Assembly: GCA_016709145.1 (NCBI GenBank)
Contig: JADJEK010000018.1
Span: forward strand, 1-57,165
From: Planctomycetota bacterium
Lineage (GTDB): Bacteria; Planctomycetota; B15-G4; JADJEK01
Reading direction: 5' to 3'
Length of the DNA: 57,165 nt
How positions within the stretch are numbered: the first letter of the stretch is position 1; each line of letters opens with the position of its first letter. The notes beneath the pieces are model-generated. The model saw only the letters and a list, made by a program, of their open reading frames with translations, made no database searches and was not told the DNA's origin. The translations under genes were made by a program, and so were the position numbers. This document shows positions 44,065 to 52,028 of this stretch, one piece after another.

Positions 44065-46110
44065 ATGTCGTTCCTGTGGGGTGCGCTCGTGCTCTGGAGC
44101 ACGTTTGCGGCCGTGCGTGCCGACGTCGAGTTCGTCGCCGGCGATCCGGGAGTGCTCGTCGCTCGCATCGCGAAAGCGAAAGTGGCGACGGACAAGGACT
44201 ACGGCGCCTTGCTCGACGTCGAGGTCGAGAATCGCGGCGACGATCCCGCCGAGCCGCTCGTGTTCGAGCTGTTCGAGCCTGGGGCGCGCGGCGCGGCCGA
44301 CACGATCCTCGGGCGTTGGTCCCGCGTCGAGACCCCGCATTTCGGGCGCCATGGCCGCACCGTGGCGCCGCGCGCGAAGGCCGTGTTCCCGGCCATCGCG
44401 ATGCAAGCGCCGGCCCTGTTGAAGAAGGCCAAGGTGCGCGTCGTGCGAGCCTCGTTCGCGCGCGGCGCGACCGCGGTCCCGTCGCCGCTGTCGATCGTGT
44501 CGCGCCGTGCGGCGCGTGAGTTCGACCCGGACGAAAAGCGCGACGTCGACGTCACGTTCGTCCGCGTCAAGAACACGCTCGATCGACCGCTCGATGCCGT
44601 GTTCCTCGTGCGCTTCGGCAAGAAGGGCCTCGGCTTGGCGCGTGGCCGCGTCGAGGCGTCGACCACGACCGAGGTGCGCTTGCGCGGAGCGCGGCACTCC
44701 GACGGACGCGAGTTCGCGGCGGGTGAACCGACCGACGTCGACGTCGTCGATTGGTCGATCGACGCCGGAGCCGAGTCGAGCGCGCAGCCCCTGCAGGACG
44801 CCGTGCGCGCGATGAGTGGAGTCGACGCCGCCGCGGAACTCACCGCGACCGTCGAGATTCGCGTGAAGGGCAAGACGCCGTTCGTCGCGCGCGGCGCCAT
44901 GCGCGCCGCACCGAAGCCCGCGTTCACGCCGGAGGGTTCGCTCGCCACCGAGTCCGCCCAACTTGCGACGCGCAGCATCCAGTCCGCGTTGGCCTTCGTG
45001 CGCGCGGGGCAAGACCGCGAGCGGACGCTCGGAGATGCGCGCGTGGTCGCGAACGACCTGTGCGTGGTGTACGCCGTGCCGGACTTCGCGTGGAGCGGCA
45101 TGAAGAACGGGCACGTCGCACTGCGCGACGGCAAGCTCGCGTGGTGGAGCTTCTCGGCGGACACGTTCGGCCCGTGGAACGAGATCGTCACGTCGACGTC
45201 GCCGCGCGGCGACGTCATCACCGGCGTGATCGAGCACGCGACCTATCAAGTCGAGCCGCAGAGCGTCGGGCGCTGGACGTACGCGGATCCGGCCATCGCA
45301 CCGTTGCCGACGACGTACGTCCGCGCCGAGCGTGCCACGACGCTCGGTATCGCGACCGACATCACGCTGACGTTCTCGGACTGGCGCATCGATGGCCAGC
45401 CCGCACAGGACGTGTTGGTGGCTGCGGCGCCGGCCGGGCCACGCGAGGAAGCGGAGACGAAGACCGCACAGCCCGCGCCGCCGGCTGGCCCGCAGGTCGA
45501 TGCGTTGCGCGCGGTCTGGTCCGAGCCGTACGCGATCCCGGTCGGCGCCACGATCGCGGGTGACTACGTGCTCGAGAATCCCGGCACGGACGCGTTGTGG
45601 AAGGGCGTGCGCAAGCTCTCCGGCACGTTCCGCGTCGTCGGCACCAAGCCGCGCGGATGGAACTCGTGGACCGTCACCGTGACCGATCCGAAGGTGTCGC
45701 GCGAGGACGAGGCCGAGCTCGCGCAAGTCGTCGAGGATCGTCTGCGCATGTTCATTTGGCGCGATCCGGCGTTCCGCGAACCGTTCGACGTCGCGTTCGC
45801 GGGGGCGACGATCGAGGCGACCGCCGACGGATTCGCGGCGACCGGCGGCACGATCGCGAGCCTCACCGTCGCCGACGGACGACCGAGCGTCGTGCGCTCG
45901 GCCGACGGACACGAAGGGCGTTGGACGTGGACCCGCGTCGACGGCCAGTGGCTCGTCCAGGAGTCGAGCGCGGGCAAGGAAGTGATGCGTTGGACCTGGG
46001 CGTTTCCTGCGGCTGGGGTCGCGTGGCCGAAGTCCGTCGAGATGCGCGACGTGTTCGAGAACTGGGGCCCGGAGACGCTGCGCTTCACGCGCGTGACCGC
46101 GCAGCGTTGA
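44065..46110 (+). CDS. Large exported protein of unknown function
   Basis: A 681-residue protein with a short signal peptide (FLWGALVLWSTFAAVRA|DVEF). No named family was recognised. The N-terminal half reads as beta-sandwich modules (VEVENRGDDPAEPLVFELF, VTFVRVKNTLDRPLDAVFLVRFG), similar in style to conserved-domain repeats of periplasmic surface proteins. The C-terminal 150 residues contain TFRVVGTKPRGWNSWTVTVTD, and a stretch WTWTRVDGQWLVQESSAGKEV that looks like a lipocalin-style beta repeat. A Pro/Ala linker near residue 470 separates the halves. GGGAG at 44054-44058, six bases before ATG 44065, sets the start. A weak promoter-like TTGTCA and TACAGT (43990-44021) have a spacing of 20, too long to trust. 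Confidence 0.72.
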   Translation: MSFLWGALVLWSTFAAVRADVEFVAGDPGVLVARIAKAKVATDKDYGALLDVEVENRGDDPAEPLVFELFEPGARGAADTILGRWSRVETPHFGRHGRTVAPRAKAVFPAIAMQAPALLKKAKVRVVRASFARGATAVPSPLSIVSRRAAREFDPDEKRDVDVTFVRVKNTLDRPLDAVFLVRFGKKGLGLARGRVEASTTTEVRLRGARHSDGREFAAGEPTDVDVVDWSIDAGAESSAQPLQDAVRAMSGVDAAAELTATVEIRVKGKTPFVARGAMRAAPKPAFTPEGSLATESAQLATRSIQSALAFVRAGQDRERTLGDARVVANDLCVVYAVPDFAWSGMKNGHVALRDGKLAWWSFSADTFGPWNEIVTSTSPRGDVITGVIEHATYQVEPQSVGRWTYADPAIAPLPTTYVRAERATTLGIATDITLTFSDWRIDGQPAQDVLVAAAPAGPREEAETKTAQPAPPAGPQVDALRAVWSEPYAIPVGATIAGDYVLENPGTDALWKGVRKLSGTFRVVGTKPRGWNSWTVTVTDPKVSREDEAELAQVVEDRLRMFIWRDPAFREPFDVAFAGATIEATADGFAATGGTIASLTVADGRPSVVRSADGHEGRWTWTRVDGQWLVQESSAGKEVMRWTWAFPAAGVAWPKSVEMRDVFENWGPETLRFTRVTAQR

Positions 46111-46131
46111 CCCGGAGCGGCGGACGCGCGA

Positions 46132-47259
46132 TCAAGCTCGCAACATGCGCCATTCCTCGAGCAATTCGCGTTCGCGCGTCGCAGTCATCGCGCGCTTGAA
46201 CACGCGCTTGTCCTCGGGCAGCGCGCGCCACCACGCGAGCGCGTCCGCGGCCGTCTCGTCGATCGGCCGGAACCGCAGGCCTGCGGCGAGCGCGCGCGCG
46301 ATGCTGCGCGTGTGGAAGCCCACCAATCCGGGATCCGGGGGCAACCACAACGGCATCTCGGACCATGCCGCGACGCCGTGGGACAGCAAGAAGTCTGCGT
46401 CGACCCATTCGAGCGTCGACGGCGTTCCCGCGGCACGCTGACACGCCGCGAGGATGTCTTTCATCGGCTGCCCGCCCTCCGGCCCGACCGCGTTGAAGGC
46501 GCCGCCGACGCGACGATCGACGAGTTCGACGAGGAACTCGGCGAGGTCGCGCGAGTCGATCAGCGTGACGCGCGCGTTCGGATCGCCGGGAGCGAGGATC
46601 TCGCCGCCACGATCGGCGCGGGCGACCCAATACGGGAAGCGCTCGGAGCGATCGCGCGGACCGACGATCAGGCCCGGCCGCACGATCGCGCCGTGCTCGC
46701 CGAACGCGGCGGTGACTTCCTGTTCGCACAGGACCTTCAGCGGACCGAACGCGGCGAAGTCGCGGAAGTCCTCGGTCTCGCGCTCGAGGTGCGCGAGCGG
46801 CGCGGTCTCGTCGGCGCCGGCGGTCGCGTTGTCGGCGTAGGCGTTCATGCTCGACACGAACGCGTACGCGCCGACCTTGTCCTTCAGCAGTGAACACGAC
46901 GCCTTCATGTGCCGCGGCACGTGACCGCTGGTGTCGATCACGGCGTCGAACGAGCGACCCTCGAGCGCCTTCAAGCCGTCGCCGACATCGGGATCGCGGT
47001 CGCCGATCAAGTGCTCGAGTTCGGGGAACAGCTCGGCGTTGGTCTTGCCGCGCGTGAACAGCGTGACCTCGAAGCCGCGCGCGCGCGCCGCGTCGACGAT
47101 CGCCGGTCCCGTGAAGTTCGTGCCGCCGAACACGAGCAGCGTCTTCTTGCGCAGGAAGGGCAAGGACGCGCAGCCGGTGACCAGCGGCGTCGCCGCGACC
47201 GTCAGAGCATCGCGCAGGAATCGACGCCGGGACGAACGAGGATTCGTGGGAGTGTTCAT
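46132..47259 (-). CDS. Tat-exported NAD(P)-dependent epimerase/reductase-like lipoprotein
   Basis: A 375-residue extended-SDR protein. The N-terminus has a twin-arginine signal (SSRRRFLRDALTVAATPLV) followed by a lipobox-like TGC, so export in a folded, cofactor-bearing state and lipid anchoring are likely. The Rossmann motif LLVFGGTNFTGPAI (GGTxFxG) follows directly. Further elements are VIDTSGHVPRHMKA, FVSSMNAYADNAT and VRPGLIVGPRDRSERFPYW. The YxxxK pair of classical SDRs is replaced by a Phe-containing FGPLKVLCEQ segment, so activity may be unusual. Start at CAT 47257-47259; an upstream extension would bury the Tat motif. Convergent with the previous gene at 21 bases distance. Confidence 0.82.
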   Translation of the reverse strand: MNTPTNPRSSRRRFLRDALTVAATPLVTGCASLPFLRKKTLLVFGGTNFTGPAIVDAARARGFEVTLFTRGKTNAELFPELEHLIGDRDPDVGDGLKALEGRSFDAVIDTSGHVPRHMKASCSLLKDKVGAYAFVSSMNAYADNATAGADETAPLAHLERETEDFRDFAAFGPLKVLCEQEVTAAFGEHGAIVRPGLIVGPRDRSERFPYWVARADRGGEILAPGDPNARVTLIDSRDLAEFLVELVDRRVGGAFNAVGPEGGQPMKDILAACQRAAGTPSTLEWVDADFLLSHGVAAWSEMPLWLPPDPGLVGFHTRSIARALAAGLRFRPIDETAADALAWWRALPEDKRVFKRAMTATRERELLEEWRMLRA

Positions 47260-47392
47260 GACTCCGTCGTACGCGCGGAAGAACCCGGGCGTGAGGCCCG
47301 CGTCGGGGATTTCGTTCGTGACGCCGTGCCGAGGACCGGGATGCAATGGCCGCTTCGGCAATCGCATCGACAACCCCGTGGAGCAAGACGAC

Positions 47393-47866
47393 ATGATCAG
47401 GTCCGCAGTCGTGATGGGTGCGGCGCTGCTCTTCCCGAGCGCGGGGTTCGCAGGAGACTTCAACGGCGACGGGTTCGACGATCTCGCGATCGGGGTCCCA
47501 TTGGAATACTTGGCCTCCCAAGTCGACGTCGGCGGCGTGAACGTGCTGTACGGATCGGCCTCGTTCATCAGTGTCACCGGAGACCAGTTTCTGACGCTGA
47601 CCGGGCTCGGGCTCGAGGTCCTCGGCGCCGAGGAGTTCGGAACGGCGTTGGCGATCGGCGACTTCAACGGCGACGGCAACGACGATCTCGCGATCGGCGC
47701 GCCGCTCGAAGCCCTAGGAGCGAACGGAGTCGGAGCCGACATCACGCCGCGTGGTCACGCCAGTGGCCTGACGACCACGAACGCTGCGCTGTGGTACCAA
47801 GAGACGCCCGGCGTCCTCGACGTCGCCGAGACCGGCGACTTGTTCGGCTACGCGCTGGGGTCGTGA
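47393..47866 (+). CDS. Truncated FG-GAP repeat exported protein
   Basis: A 157-residue exported protein with signal (AVVMGAALLFPSAGFA|GDFNG). It contains two integrin-like FG-GAP blades with calcium-binding loops GDFNGDGFDDLAIG and GDFNGDGNDDLAIG, each about 55-70 residues. The third unit stops at GDLFGYALGS, just where the next GDFNGDG loop would begin; full-length propellers need seven blades. The stop lies nine bases before the convergent pirin gene. I therefore think the gene has lost its 3' part. It may still yield a small secreted fragment. Confidence 0.65.
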   Translation: MIRSAVVMGAALLFPSAGFAGDFNGDGFDDLAIGVPLEYLASQVDVGGVNVLYGSASFISVTGDQFLTLTGLGLEVLGAEEFGTALAIGDFNGDGNDDLAIGAPLEALGANGVGADITPRGHASGLTTTNAALWYQETPGVLDVAETGDLFGYALGS

Positions 47867-47875
47867 CGGCGCGGT

Positions 47876-48739
47876 TCAATCCCGCAGATGGCCCATCCGA
47901 CCGTGCTCGTAGTCGTCGAACGCCGCGGCGATCTCGGCCTTCGTGTTCATGACGAACGGCCCGTAGCCGACGATCGGTTCGCGGATCGGCTCGCCGCCGA
48001 GGAACAGCGCGCCAGTGTCGGATTGCGTCGTGAGTTCGACGCGCGTGCCGTCCTTCGGGAGCACGACGAGTTCGCCGGCGCCGATCGTGACGTCGTCGCC
48101 GACTCGCAGCGATCCGTGACGCACGAACACCGCGGCCGTGTGGCCCTGCACGCGTGGCAGCGTCGCGCTTGCTCCCGCAGCGATCGTGAGGTCCCACAGG
48201 TCGACGGGAGAAAACGTCTGCGCCGGACCGCGCGCGCCGGACAGTTCGCCCGCGATCAGGCGGGCTTCGACGCCGGCGGCGAGCGCGACGGTCGGGATCG
48301 TCGCCGCGCGCAGCGTCTGGTAGCGCGGCGCCGTCTTCTTGTCGCGCGCTGGCAGGTTGACCCAGAGCTGCACCATCTCGACGACGCCGCCGCGCTTCGC
48401 GAACTCGCGCTCGTGGAACTCCTCGTGGACGACGCCGGAGCCCGCCGTCATCCACTGCACGTCGCCGGGATGGATGACGCCGGAGCTGCCGCTCGAATCG
48501 CGGTGCGCGCCGCTGCCCTGGTACGCGATCGTCACGGTCTCGAAGCCGCGGTGCGGATGCTCGCCGACGCCGGCGGGCACGTCGCGCGGCGGGAACTCGC
48601 GCGGCGCGGCGTAGTCGAACAGCAGGAACGGGCTGAGGTCGTGGCCGAGATCCGAGTACGAGAACATCGTCTTCACGAAGAAGCCGTCGCCGACCCAATG
48701 TCGCGGGACGTCACCGAGGATGCGGGGGGATGTGGTCAT
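47876..48739 (-). CDS. Pirin-family protein
   Basis: A bicupin of 287 residues, non-heme iron protein family; some bacterial members have quercetinase activity. The N-terminal cupin carries the metal-site motifs with GEHPHRGFETVTIAYQG (His-x-His) and the following HEEFHERE. PF02678-like and PF05726-like halves are both present (HTAAVFVRHGSL, GALFLGGEPIREPIVGYGPFVMNT). Minus-strand ATG at 48737-48739 has GGAG six bases upstream. It is transcribed away from an HxlR-family repressor, the arrangement usually seen when HxlR controls a pirin gene. Confidence 0.92.
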   Translation of the reverse strand: MTTSPRILGDVPRHWVGDGFFVKTMFSYSDLGHDLSPFLLFDYAAPREFPPRDVPAGVGEHPHRGFETVTIAYQGSGAHRDSSGSSGVIHPGDVQWMTAGSGVVHEEFHEREFAKRGGVVEMVQLWVNLPARDKKTAPRYQTLRAATIPTVALAAGVEARLIAGELSGARGPAQTFSPVDLWDLTIAAGASATLPRVQGHTAAVFVRHGSLRVGDDVTIGAGELVVLPKDGTRVELTTQSDTGALFLGGEPIREPIVGYGPFVMNTKAEIAAAFDDYEHGRMGHLRD

Positions 48740-48813
48740 GGAAGGTCTCCGATCGTTTCGTCCGCTCGATAGCTCTCCGTCGAAGGGTCACAAGAACGCA
48801 CACGCATGGACGT

Positions 48814-48833
48814 CGGTATCCCGCCGGATACCG
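48814..48833. promoter_or_regulatory. Palindromic operator candidate between pirin and hxlR
   Basis: CGGTATCC-CGCC-GGATACCG is a perfect 8-bp inverted repeat with a 4-base spacer, nine bases upstream of the HxlR-gene ATG (48843), inside the 103-base divergent gap (48740-48842). It is a fitting site for an HxlR dimer that represses both genes. Confidence 0.55.
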
Positions 48834-48842
48834 TGGCGCGCC

Positions 48843-49169
48843 ATGAAGCCAAGACGCGGACGCAAAGACGTCGGTTGTCCGGTCGAGTCGACGCTCGCGG
48901 TGTTGAACGGGCGCTGGAAGGTGCTCGTGCTGCACACCCTGTTGCAGGGCACGCAGCGGTTCAACGAGCTCGAACGCAACTTGCACGGCATCACGCATCG
49001 CACGCTGACGCGCATGCTGCGCGAGCTCGAGCGCGACGGCATCGTCGTTCGCACCGTGTTCGCGCAAGTACCTCCGCGCGTCGAGTACGCGTTGACCGAC
49101 CGAGGCCGAAGCCTCGCGCCGGTGCTCGAAGCGATGCACGCGTGGGGCGAGCGGAACGCGTCGGCGTGA
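48843..49169 (+). CDS. HxlR-family transcriptional regulator
   Basis: A 108-residue winged-helix repressor. C12 in KDVGCPVESTLAVLNGRWK is the conserved N-terminal cysteine that many HxlR proteins use to sense electrophiles or oxidants. The HTH region (VLHTLLQGTQRFNELERNL, HGITHRTLTRMLRELERDG) and the wing (VPPRVEYALTDRGRSLAPVL) are complete. ATG 48843 places the Cys at the usual position; the longer reading frame upstream crosses the putative operator and is not credible. Likely represses itself and the divergent pirin gene. Confidence 0.9.
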   Translation: MKPRRGRKDVGCPVESTLAVLNGRWKVLVLHTLLQGTQRFNELERNLHGITHRTLTRMLRELERDGIVVRTVFAQVPPRVEYALTDRGRSLAPVLEAMHAWGERNASA

Positions 49170-49185
49170 GATGGGTCAGGGGGTG

Positions 49186-49306
49186 AAAAGGGGTCAGCCC
49201 CCGTGCGCCTTCGCACGTGGGGCGCACGGGGGCTGAGGCCTTTGCGCCGGACTCGGATCGGCGTGCGCATGACGGGGACGGAGGCGCCTCCGTCCCCGTC
49301 ATGCGC
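49186..49306. repeat. 115-bp composite palindromic element, copy 1
   Basis: First part: hairpin CAGCCCCCGTGCGC (49195-49208) with GCGCACGGGGGCTG (49222-49235), 14 bp perfect. Last part: a 42-bp perfect palindrome 49265-49306 with the GGGGACGGAGGC core. The whole block 49186-49300 is about 94% identical to 50452-50565 in the same orientation. It lies in the gap after hxlR. Confidence 0.8.
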
Positions 49307-49369
49307 TCCGACGCTCTCGACGGCGGGGCGACTCGTCCCTAGCGTGCCGGGCTCATCCCACCCCTGGTC

Positions 49370-49894
49370 GTGGAGATCTCCGACGTGGTTCCTAGGAAGC
49401 CGAAGAGGTCGACTTCGCAGTCGGGCGCTGGATCGAAGGCGAAGCTCGCGAAGCGCGTTCGGACTTCGAACCCGACGTCGACGCGGCGACCGGCGAAGTC
49501 GGCGACCGATCTCGCGCTGTTCCGGTTGAACGTCGAAGTCGGCGACCTCGACGCTGCCGAGCGCTTCTACGGCGCGTTGTTCGGCACGACGCCACGCCGC
49601 AGTCGAGGTGCGCGGTTCTACCTCGATTGCGGACCCGTGACTCTGCAAGTCGTCGACGTCTCGTCGGTCTCCGCGCCACACCCCGCCGCGAAGGCGCTGT
49701 ACTTCACGACGCGCGCTCTCGAATCCGTGTTCGAGCGCGCCCAAGCGCTGCATTGCCTTGCGGACGACGACGTCCACGGCGCGCCGGCGGGATCGATCGT
49801 CTTGCGACCATGGGGCGAGCGCTCGTTCTACGCCGAGGATCCGTGGGGCAATCCGCTGTGCTTCGTGGACGCGAAGACGGTCTTCCGCGGCTGA
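49370..49894 (+). CDS. VOC-superfamily (glyoxalase-like) protein
   Basis: A 174-residue protein with a basic, low-complexity N-terminal 45 residues followed by one glyoxalase/bleomycin-resistance fold: LFRLNVEVGDLDAAERFYGALFG, VTLQVVDV, and the C-terminal FYAEDPWGNPLCFVD typical of the family. The metal-binding positions are not certain: an N-terminal His is lacking and the expected Glu sits in FYAED. It could be an isomerase, dioxygenase-like or resistance protein; substrate unknown. GTG 49370 is the first start in frame; translation could begin later, near the folded domain. The gene lies between two copies of the composite palindromic element. Confidence 0.72.
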   Translation: MEISDVVPRKPKRSTSQSGAGSKAKLAKRVRTSNPTSTRRPAKSATDLALFRLNVEVGDLDAAERFYGALFGTTPRRSRGARFYLDCGPVTLQVVDVSSVSAPHPAAKALYFTTRALESVFERAQALHCLADDDVHGAPAGSIVLRPWGERSFYAEDPWGNPLCFVDAKTVFRG

Positions 49895-49941
49895 CGGCGA
49901 CGGGAGCACGGGGTCCCCCTTGGACCCACAGGGGGGTGTCG

Positions 49942-50436
49942 ATGACTCGATTCGATCTCGGCGTGATCGGGATCAGCTTGCTCGCGCTGCTCGCGCTGTC
50001 GGTATGGGGCTGGCCGTTTGCTTCATCGCGGCCAAGACCATCGATGAGGCCGCTCGAACCGTCCCATTGGACCTACGAACGCATCGAGAGTTACGACTCG
50101 AACATGGGCCGACTTCGCCATGCCTCGGGTGTGGTGATCGAGTTCGACCACTGGTTCATGGCGGGGGACTGGACGGCGTTCACGGACGAGCCCCAGCGCA
50201 CGGTCACGACGCACAGGACCGTCGGAATCGGAACGTTGAAGTCCACGACGATCCTCGACCGCGAAGGCAAGCGCAGGTTCGTCGTTCATCTGAAACCGTG
50301 GCGCGCGCAGAACGCGTGGCTCGAGAACGAGAACTACGGGGCCAGTGAGAGCACCACGTTCCCGACGGAGGATGCGTTCGTCGACTTCATGGTGGCGAAC
50401 CTGAGGGAGATCCGGGAAGCGCTCGGTTTGCCGTGA
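49942..50436 (+). CDS. Membrane-anchored protein of unknown function
   Basis: A 164-residue protein with one N-terminal hydrophobic helix (GVIGISLLALLALSVWGWPF) and a soluble part probably outside the cytoplasm. The soluble part has no family match: PSHWTYERIESYDSNMGRL, FDHWFMAGDWTAF, STTILDREGKRRFVVHLKPW and an acidic C-terminal helix. GGGGGG at 49931-49936 acts as ribosome site for ATG 49942. Codon usage fits the genome. It starts 47 bases after the VOC gene and both lie inside the segment framed by palindromic elements. Confidence 0.6.
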   Translation: MTRFDLGVIGISLLALLALSVWGWPFASSRPRPSMRPLEPSHWTYERIESYDSNMGRLRHASGVVIEFDHWFMAGDWTAFTDEPQRTVTTHRTVGIGTLKSTTILDREGKRRFVVHLKPWRAQNAWLENENYGASESTTFPTEDAFVDFMVANLREIREALGLP

Positions 50437-50451
50437 CGTCGTTGGACATGC

Positions 50452-50663
50452 AAAAGGGTCAGCCCCCGTGCGTCTTCGCACGTGGGGCGCACGGGGGCTG
50501 ACCCCTTTGCGCCGGACTCGGTTCGGCGTGCGCATGACGGGGACAGACGCGCCTCCGTCCCCGTCGCGGCGGCCATGGCCCCGCGAGCATGACGGGGACG
50601 GAGGCGCGTCTGTCCCCACTTGCGTCGAGTCGCCCTCTCGCGAATGGGGGCTGACCCCTTTCC
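50452..50663. repeat. Composite palindromic element, copy 2 plus partial units
   Basis: The block 50452-50565 repeats 49186-49300 (about six substitutions and one indel). Its hairpin pairs 50456-50472 with 50488-50504 (17 bp). Further units follow: GGGGACAGACGCG...GTCCCC at 50539-50562, its reverse complement at 50594-50617, and a small GGGG-CTGA-CCCC hairpin near 50646-50657. The 341-base gap 50437-50777 has no gene. Confidence 0.8.
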
Positions 50664-50777
50664 GTTCAAGATCGTCCGCTGCGGACTATCAGACGCCCGC
50701 TCCGCTGCGTATGGACGGCGTCCTGAGCGAGTCGGTGCCGACGACGCTGCGTCGAGCCGACGAGGATGGAGGGCGCG

Positions 50778-52028
50778 ATGCGTGCATGGAGTCTCTCGGT
50801 CGGCTTGGCCTGCGCCATCGTCGGTGGGGGGAATTGCCTGGCGCAGGAGTCGTCGCGGCACGGGACTCCGTTCGCCGATGCGACGCAGTACGAACTCCCG
50901 GAGCATGCGACACGCGCGTCGATCCCGTGCCGGGTCGCTTCGAACCAGGTGACGTTCGACTGCGTCGTCAACGAGACGCCCGACGTGCACCTCGTCCTCG
51001 ATTCGGGCATGCCGATTCCGGGCGTGCTGCTGTTCACGTCGCCGCATGTGGACGAGGCGGGGCTCACGCTCTCGGAGGACACCGTGATGGTCGGCGGAGC
51101 CGGCGACGCCAACGCGGCCGCGACCGCGCGCATCGGCAGCGCGGCCCGCGTCGCGATGGGTGAGCTGACGATGCGGGACGTTCCGGTGCTGTTGATGGAA
51201 CGCCCGAAGGGCTTCCCGAAGAACGTCGACGGCATCGTCGGTGGAGCGCTGTTCTTCCGCTTCGCCGTCCGGATCGACATGAGCGCGTCGACGATCGACG
51301 TCATCGAGCCGACCGCCTTCGAGCCCGCGGCCGGCGCGTCGGTGCTGCCCTTGCGACGAGCGGGCGGGTTCGTATTCGTGCGGGCCGCATTGACGATCGA
51401 CGATCGGGATCCGGTCGACGCCGAGCTCGTCGTCGACCTCGGCGCCAACCAAGCGTTGTCGATCTACGCGCACAACGCCGCAGGCATCCAGGTTCCAGCG
51501 CGGTCGATCGAGACCGTGGTCGGACGTGGGTTGCTGTCGCCGATCCGCGGCATGATCGGCCGCGTGCGTAGCATCCGCCTCGGCGACTTCACGGTGGACG
51601 GCGTCGTCGCATCGTTCCTGAACCCGGAGCACGCGCACGCCGGCGATTCCAACGCGACCGACGGCAACCTCGGCGCCGGGTTGCTGAAGCGCTTCGTCGT
51701 CACGTTCGACCACGCGGCGAGTCGGATCGTGCTCGAGCGCGGCCCCGAGTTCGACGAACCGTTCGAGTACGACATGTCCGGCCTCGCATTCGATCTGGCA
51801 TACGGCGGTGAGCGCGCGGTCATCGCCGTCGTCGCCGGATCGCCGGCCGCTCGCGCGGGGATCGAGGTCGGTGACGTCGTCGTCGCGATCGACGGCACTC
51901 CGATCGGCGACTTCACCGAGTTCGCGTGGCGGGAGAAGTTGCGTGTCGACGGAGCGCACGTGACCTTGCGCATGCGTCGTGGAGATGAGTCCCGCGACGT
52001 CGAGCTCGTCCTCGAACGGCAAGTCTGA
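50778..52028 (+). CDS. Exported retropepsin-like aspartyl protease with PDZ domain
   Basis: A 416-residue exported protein; signal AWSLSVGLACAIVGGGNCLAQ. Two aspartyl-protease-like lobes are seen: the first active-site-like loop is LVLDSGMP with D75, and the second is ELVVDLGANQAL with D220. The canonical motif is D-T/S-G, so lobe one is good, but lobe two has DLG and may be degenerate. Residues about 335-410 form a PDZ domain (RAVIAVVAGSPAARAGIEVGDVVVAIDGTPI). GGAGGG at 50768-50773 supports ATG 50778. A PadR-type regulator begins on its last base, so the two are probably transcribed together. Activity on peptides in the periplasm is inferred. Confidence 0.78.
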   Translation: MRAWSLSVGLACAIVGGGNCLAQESSRHGTPFADATQYELPEHATRASIPCRVASNQVTFDCVVNETPDVHLVLDSGMPIPGVLLFTSPHVDEAGLTLSEDTVMVGGAGDANAAATARIGSAARVAMGELTMRDVPVLLMERPKGFPKNVDGIVGGALFFRFAVRIDMSASTIDVIEPTAFEPAAGASVLPLRRAGGFVFVRAALTIDDRDPVDAELVVDLGANQALSIYAHNAAGIQVPARSIETVVGRGLLSPIRGMIGRVRSIRLGDFTVDGVVASFLNPEHAHAGDSNATDGNLGAGLLKRFVVTFDHAASRIVLERGPEFDEPFEYDMSGLAFDLAYGGERAVIAVVAGSPAARAGIEVGDVVVAIDGTPIGDFTEFAWREKLRVDGAHVTLRMRRGDESRDVELVLERQV

